Made by a program: the position numbers and the translations under genes
Shown here: positions 13,410 through 17,208 of the stretch, piece by piece
Position numbering within the stretch: position 1 is the stretch's first letter
Layout of the letters: each line of letters starts with the position of its first letter
The notes under the pieces: model-generated
Database searches by the model: none
Told to the model about the DNA's origin: nothing
Seen by the model: the letters and a program-made list of their open reading frames with translations, nothing else
Assembly (NCBI GenBank): GCA_002378005.1
Contig: DFQY01000034.1
Span: 3,214 to 20,421 of the forward strand
Source: Flavobacteriales bacterium UBA3477
GTDB lineage: Bacteria; Bacteroidota; Bacteroidia; Flavobacteriales; Schleiferiaceae
Direction: 5' to 3'
DNA length: 17,208 nt

Positions 13410-15329
13410 ATGGCCAGAATCCCACAAGAGACTATTGAACAAATCTTTTCGACCGCTCGTATTGAGGAGGTGATCGGAGAGTTCGTTCAGTTGAAGAAGT
13501 CTGGGAGTAACCTCAAGGGTTTGAGTCCGTTCAATAACGAGAAGACCCCGAGTTTTATGGTCAGCCCTGCCAAACAGATCTTTAAAGATTTTAGCTCGGG
13601 TAAGGGTGGTTCGGTGGTCACGTTCCTCATGGAATTGGAACAGATGACTTATCCTGAAGCGCTTCGCTGGTTGGCCAATAAATATAATATTGAGGTGCCC
13701 GAAGAACGCCCTCAAACGGCCGAGGAAATAGAAGCGGGCAATCACCGTGAAGCGGTATATCTCATTTCAGATGTCGCCAACAATTGGTTTCAAGAGCAGC
13801 TCCACCAGACCGACGAGGGCCGTGCTGTTGGCTTAAGTTACTTCAAGGAGCGCGGCTTTACAGACGATACTATCGCTAAGTTTCAGCTGGGATATAGTCC
13901 AGAGAAATCAGATGCTTTTGCACAATATGCGCTTGAATCTAAATACAACGAGAAGGCGCTAGAGGATAGTGGAATTTCCATGAACGGGGATCGCGGTTGG
14001 CACGATAGATTCCGCGGACGAGTGATGTTCCCTATTCATAGTATTTCTGGGCGTGTACTTGGATTTGGTGGCCGTATTCTCAAGAGCAATGTCAAGGCCG
14101 CGAAATACCTGAACTCTCCCGAGAACCCGATCTACCATAAGAGTAAGGTTTTATATGGATTGTACCAGGCCAAACAAGAAATCGTAAAGAAAGACGAAGC
14201 GTTCTTGGTGGAAGGATATACAGATGTACTGAGTTTCCATCAAAATGGTGTTCACAATGTGGTTTCTAGTTCTGGAACTTCTTTGACGGAAGGTCAGATC
14301 ATCATGCTCAAGCGCTATTCTTCGAACATTACCTTATTATACGACGGGGATGCAGCTGGGATTCGTGCGAGTTTCCGAGGATTGGACATGATGCTGGAAG
14401 CTGGGATCAACGTTCGTGTGGTTCCTTTCCCTGATGGCGAGGATCCGGATAGTTTTGCCCAAAAACACAGCACTGAGGAATTGGAACAATTCTTAGCGCA
14501 GCAGCGCAAAGATTTCATCTCGTACAAGACCAGTGTATTGCTGGAAGAGGTGGGCAATGATCCGTTGAAGCGTGCAGAGATGGTTCGCGATGTGGTGGGC
14601 AGTATTTCTAAGGTGCCGGATGCCATTGGCCAGGAAGTATTTATCAAGGAAGCTGCGAAGATCTTGGATATTGATCCGCGTGCACTCCATGAGGAATTGG
14701 CTCGATTACTTGATGCTCAAAACCGCCAAGCTAGACGTAAGCAGGCTGAAGCACCGCCGATGGAGGCCCTGCCGCCCACGGAAAAGGTAACTACTCCTTT
14801 TGGTCGCCACCAAGAGGAAAAAGTCATTCACCTCATTGTTGCCCGCGGCGTAGAGGATATGCTCGAAGAAGATCTAGACCCTGAGGAAGTGGTGCCTATC
14901 AGCATTACGGAATGGGCTGTAGAAAATATTGAGAAGGATAATATTCCTTTTGAAACGCCCATTTTCCAACGAATGTATGATTTAGTCAAAGCTGAACTCG
15001 AGGCAGGTCATGTGCCAGATAGTGCTTGGTGGATCATGCAGGAAGATACGGAGGTAGTCGAAGTAGCCACGAAGGCTTTGACGGAGCCTTATGTATTGAG
15101 TGATTGGAAGCGTAAGGATATTCACTTGCCGATAGAGCGCAATACGATTAAGGATTTGGTTCAAGAAACGGTGCTACGGTTCAAGTCTATTTGGGTGGAG
15201 CGTAAGTTGAATGAGCTCAAGGCCCAATTCAATGCAGAAAACGTTGATGTCGACTACTACATGACTGCCTTTGATAAATGGAATAAAGTGCGTCAGCAGA
15301 TCAATGAGGAACTGAATAGGATTGTTTAG
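13410..15329 (+). CDS. dnaG: DNA primase
   Basis: A 639-residue primase that makes RNA primers at the replication fork with the DnaB helicase. The start is the ATG at 13410 (MARIPQETIEQIF); an in-frame TTG at 13356 lies inside the terminator and is rejected. The N-terminal CHC2-type domain (about 15-85) keeps its fold signatures NEKTPSFMVSP and SGKGGSV, but all four zinc ligands are replaced: Ser39, Asn42, Asp60 and Ser63 stand where Cys, His, Cys and Cys are expected. The RNA polymerase core includes FRGRVMFPI, and the TOPRIM part has Glu268 in VEGYTD, Asp312/Asp314 in YDGDAAG and Asp345/Asp347 in EDPDS. The C-terminal helicase-binding region occupies about 430-639 and is poorly conserved. 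A TATCTTGC sequence (13396-13403) may be a weak -7 element. The stop overlaps the convergent kinase stop. Confidence 0.96.
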   Translation: MARIPQETIEQIFSTARIEEVIGEFVQLKKSGSNLKGLSPFNNEKTPSFMVSPAKQIFKDFSSGKGGSVVTFLMELEQMTYPEALRWLANKYNIEVPEERPQTAEEIEAGNHREAVYLISDVANNWFQEQLHQTDEGRAVGLSYFKERGFTDDTIAKFQLGYSPEKSDAFAQYALESKYNEKALEDSGISMNGDRGWHDRFRGRVMFPIHSISGRVLGFGGRILKSNVKAAKYLNSPENPIYHKSKVLYGLYQAKQEIVKKDEAFLVEGYTDVLSFHQNGVHNVVSSSGTSLTEGQIIMLKRYSSNITLLYDGDAAGIRASFRGLDMMLEAGINVRVVPFPDGEDPDSFAQKHSTEELEQFLAQQRKDFISYKTSVLLEEVGNDPLKRAEMVRDVVGSISKVPDAIGQEVFIKEAAKILDIDPRALHEELARLLDAQNRQARRKQAEAPPMEALPPTEKVTTPFGRHQEEKVIHLIVARGVEDMLEEDLDPEEVVPISITEWAVENIEKDNIPFETPIFQRMYDLVKAELEAGHVPDSAWWIMQEDTEVVEVATKALTEPYVLSDWKRKDIHLPIERNTIKDLVQETVLRFKSIWVERKLNELKAQFNAENVDVDYYMTAFDKWNKVRQQINEELNRIV

Positions 15330-15850
15330 GCTTCCAGACCTTTGACGATTCTTAAGGCCTCGTATAATCTGTCCTCGAAAACGGGCTCTCGTAAAATGAG
15401 GTAAGGCCTGCCCAATTCCTCTAATAAATCCACAAACTTTTGGTGCAATTCGTCACGACGATGACCGTCTACGCGGTATTCATCTTCCTTGTAGGTATTG
15501 GTCGGTGCGCACAAAAGGTAAAATGAAGGTCCGCCAGGCGCTAACCATTGGGCATCCTCGACGCCATATTTATCCGTTCCCCAAATGGCCAGCGTCAATC
15601 CGTCGGTATCGAAAATCTGTTGCCCTTCTTCGTAATATCCGTGATGCTTTTGAGCAAGTAATTGGCCCTTCGCAATAGCATCGAAATGCTCCTTAGGAAA
15701 GGCATCCATAGAAGGTTTAGGGTCCAATTTTTCCAAATACTCCCGGGCAAACTCCCCACATAACTCACGTGAAAGTGCCTCGCCTACAGCTTTAGCCAAA
15801 GCGCTTTTGAAGGTGCTTTCGACCCCTGTGAAAATCAAATGCATCATCAT
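15326..15850 (-). CDS. NadR-like P-loop kinase/ATPase
   Basis: A 174-residue protein of the AAA_28/NadR-kinase type. Relatives include the ribosylnicotinamide kinase domain of NadR, but many members have no known substrate. The P-loop region GVESTFKS (residues 9-16) keeps the NadR-like GxES...KS, except that Phe14 replaces the usual Gly before Lys15. Other matching blocks are the REY near 36-38, the Walker-B-like FDTDGLTLAIW (80-90), LLCAPTNTYKEDEYRVDG (112-129), which resembles the NadR lid region, and Arg131-Arg132. Three adjacent ATGs occur at 15850, 15847 and 15844; I take the first because it forms an ATGA overlap with the stop of the upstream PPTase-GNAT gene, but either of the others is possible. 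It is convergent with dnaG, overlapping it by four bases. NAD salvage is possible but unproven. Confidence 0.75.
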   Translation of the reverse strand: MMMHLIFTGVESTFKSALAKAVGEALSRELCGEFAREYLEKLDPKPSMDAFPKEHFDAIAKGQLLAQKHHGYYEEGQQIFDTDGLTLAIWGTDKYGVEDAQWLAPGGPSFYLLCAPTNTYKEDEYRVDGHRRDELHQKFVDLLEELGRPYLILREPVFEDRLYEALRIVKGLEA

Positions 15851-17031
15851 AAATCCAGTTTCATCATGACCATTTGCTGCCCTTGCCAACGCTTCAAATC
15901 CTCGGCGTTCATCCTTTGGCCTGCGGCAAAGTCCTCAATGGGTTGTTCGCTGTAGCGTTCAAAGTCCAATTTTTCTAAAACACGCGCGCTGGCGGGATTA
16001 CCGGTCAAGGTTCGCCCAATTAATCTGGGCAGTCCCATTCCTCGCGCCCACTTCACGGTTGCCTCAGCACATTCCGTGGCCACACCCTGGCCCCAAAATT
16101 TCCTGAAGAACCGATAGCCAAGATCTATACCCCAAGGATTTTTCTTCAGGCCGCACCATCCGAGTGCCTCTCCTGACTTTCTGTCCTCCACCATCCAACG
16201 GCCATAACCGTCGCGTTGGTAGTTTAGGTAGGTGGCGATTAACCCTTGGGCCGCTTCTATTGAATCAAATCCAGCATCTCCGCTAAAATGTATCACTTCT
16301 GGATCCTGATTGAGCTCATAAAGCCAAGAAGCGTCGCTGAGGTTCCATTCACGAAGTGTGAATCGCTCCGTTTCAATGGGCGCCATCGGCCTGCGATGTG
16401 TAGCTAGGCAGATGTAGGTGCCCTCATGAAACACCCCTTGAATCAAGCATGCCTTGGCCACCTCACGACCGTTTGTAGGGTATATCCATGCCATCCCAAT
16501 CCATCCACTGTCGTCCGAATTTCTTTCGAGCGTGGTGATGTGAAGGTGTTCCCGGAAATCTAGGCCGCCCGCACCATAAAGCTTGAATAAACTTTCTTTA
16601 ATCCCCCAAGTGAGCTGCAGGGCATCTTGCGCACCTAGGTCTTCCAATAAACATTGCTCGTCTTCACGGACAAATTTGGAAGCTATCTTCTTGAGCTGTA
16701 ATCGCTCAACCTCCACATCCACACCAACGGCCAAGGAAGGGGAGTGGGCTGCTACAGCCCCCGTTTTGCAGTGGGATAAAGAAATAGGGCCGCTGGGGTG
16801 TTCCGGCTTGCCACCCTTAAAATGCATTTGTTGCAGGTCTTGGCCCAAAATATCTTGGAGTGCACTGCGGCTAGCGGCCATCTCATTGCGCTTGGCTTTA
16901 GAGCGAATGCGTTGCCATTTTTCTTGGTCCTCCAAGCACCATAGATCGGAACATTGCCCATGGTTGGGAGTGGGTTGCCAACGGACTTGGACCTCCTCAT
17001 TCAATGCCGAAAAGACTATCGTGGTACTCAT
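15847..17031 (-). CDS. Fused 4'-phosphopantetheinyl transferase and GNAT acetyltransferase
   Basis: A 394-residue two-domain protein. Residues about 1-213 form a Sfp-type phosphopantetheinyl transferase, which moves the CoA arm onto a Ser of acyl or peptidyl carrier proteins. GKP (74-76), ISLSHC (83-88), VGVDVE (102-107; Asp105 and Glu107 bind Mg) and WGIKESLFKLYG (142-153; Glu146 and Lys150) are all present. Residues about 218-394 form a RimJ-like GNAT domain with IETERFTLREW, LGYRFFRKFWGQGVATE (acetyl-CoA binding loop about 312-318) and NPASARVLEKLDF. The linker is only a few residues, and Met216 could mark the start of a once separate gene. The start is ATG at 17031; an in-frame ATG at 17121 lies inside the divergent ahcY promoter and start. 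The stop overlaps the kinase start. Both enzymes use CoA-type substrates; any functional link is inference. Confidence 0.88.
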   Translation of the reverse strand: MSTTIVFSALNEEVQVRWQPTPNHGQCSDLWCLEDQEKWQRIRSKAKRNEMAASRSALQDILGQDLQQMHFKGGKPEHPSGPISLSHCKTGAVAAHSPSLAVGVDVEVERLQLKKIASKFVREDEQCLLEDLGAQDALQLTWGIKESLFKLYGAGGLDFREHLHITTLERNSDDSGWIGMAWIYPTNGREVAKACLIQGVFHEGTYICLATHRRPMAPIETERFTLREWNLSDASWLYELNQDPEVIHFSGDAGFDSIEAAQGLIATYLNYQRDGYGRWMVEDRKSGEALGWCGLKKNPWGIDLGYRFFRKFWGQGVATECAEATVKWARGMGLPRLIGRTLTGNPASARVLEKLDFERYSEQPIEDFAAGQRMNAEDLKRWQGQQMVMMKLDL

Positions 17032-17045
17032 CTTTATTACAAACT

Positions 17046-17075
17046 TTTGCGCTCCGCTCTTGTTATGTACCTTTG
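17046..17075 (+). promoter_or_regulatory. Promoter of ahcY
   Basis: TTTG at 17046-17049 and TACCTTTG at 17068-17075 are 18 bases apart and both match the Bacteroidota consensus. The ATG is 23 bases beyond the -7 element, giving a leader of about 18 bases. This is the best promoter in the window. It lies in the 67-base divergent region shared with the PPTase-GNAT gene. Confidence 0.8.
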
Positions 17076-17098
17076 CAGGACTTAATTGACAAGAAACA

Positions 17099-17208
17099 AT
17101 GAGCGAAGTAACGCAATACATTCCTTACAAAGTTAAAGATATGTCGTTGGCCGAATGGGGTCGACAAGAAATCAAATTAGCCGAGGCAGAGATGCCAGGT
17201 CTTATGGC
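17099..17208 (+). CDS. ahcY: Adenosylhomocysteinase, N-terminal part (3' truncated)
   Basis: The first 36 codons of a gene cut by the right edge. Residues 8-35 read IPYKVKDMSL...WGRQEIKLAEAEMPGLM, the conserved N-terminus of S-adenosylhomocysteine hydrolase. The full enzyme splits S-adenosylhomocysteine into homocysteine and adenosine with bound NAD, relieving product inhibition of methyltransferases. The start is the ATG at 17099, behind a well-matched promoter. No catalytic residue is within the window, so the call rests on the N-terminal block alone, which is distinctive. Confidence 0.9.
   Translation, partial: MSEVTQYIPYKVKDMSLAEWGRQEIKLAEAEMPGLM

Noticed and set aside
16583..17089. 168-codon open frame on the plus strand
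   Set aside because: It is antisense to the PPTase domain, which carries full catalytic motifs; the frame has low-complexity Ser/Cys content and runs into the ahcY promoter.
17032..17121. N-terminal extension of the PPTase-GNAT protein from an ATG at 17121
   Set aside because: It would run through the ahcY start and promoter; residues added do not resemble the family, and the ATG at 17031 fits.
1..17208. Defence system, prophage, integrative element or CRISPR array
   Set aside because: All confident genes are core or envelope genes with uniform style; no integrase, transposase, phage protein, direct-repeat array or att-like repeats were seen.

Overview
The window looks like core-chromosome DNA from a marine-type member of the Bacteroidota, probably the order Flavobacteriales. 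I infer this from several signs. Promoters fit the TTTG / TAnnTTTG consensus of the phylum. Shine-Dalgarno sequences are almost absent. Ribonucleotide reductase is the eukaryote-like class Ia type, glycyl-tRNA synthetase is the single-chain type, and a DUF3109 protein and an adenosylhomocysteinase are present. I see no insertion sequence, integrase, phage gene, CRISPR array, tRNA or rRNA. No stretch longer than 300 bases lacks a gene; the longest gap is 6678-6956.

Layout. Positions 1-1456 hold the 3' part of a repeat protein built from cupredoxin-like units and ending in an OmpA-type peptidoglycan-binding domain, closed by a strong terminator. A two-gene unit follows (1644-3562): a dCMP-deaminase-family enzyme overlapping a membrane-anchored S41 processing protease. 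Three minus-strand genes face it: a tiny Glu-rich lipoprotein (3616-3831), glyQS (3904-5439) and a MarC-family membrane protein (5454-6032). A divergent DUF3109 gene starts at 6108. A 279-base gap with candidate operators leads into nrdB-nrdA (6957-10473), which ends at a strong terminator. Next come a 43-residue single-pass membrane protein (10619-10750) and a tightly packed run of a DjlA-like co-chaperone, a long-chain polyprenyl diphosphate synthase and an MscS channel (10805-13334). After another terminator, dnaG (13410-15329) runs into a convergent minus-strand pair: a phosphopantetheinyl transferase fused to a GNAT acetyltransferase, and a NadR-like kinase. The start of ahcY lies at the right edge.

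How the genes fit together. Much of the window serves DNA synthesis and its precursors: dCMP deaminase supplies dUMP, nrdBA makes deoxynucleotides and dnaG makes primers. The rest is housekeeping (translation, isoprenoid quinone side chains, osmotic protection, envelope proteolysis, carrier-protein activation and methyl-cycle recycling).

The points most worth a second look are: the repeat protein whose copper-ligand positions are mostly replaced; the primase that has lost all four zinc ligands; the in-frame PPTase-GNAT fusion; the NadR-like kinase with Phe in its P-loop; the short or absent 5' leaders at two promoters; and two small genes or candidate genes of 43 and 52 codons. I found no clear defence or mobile system.
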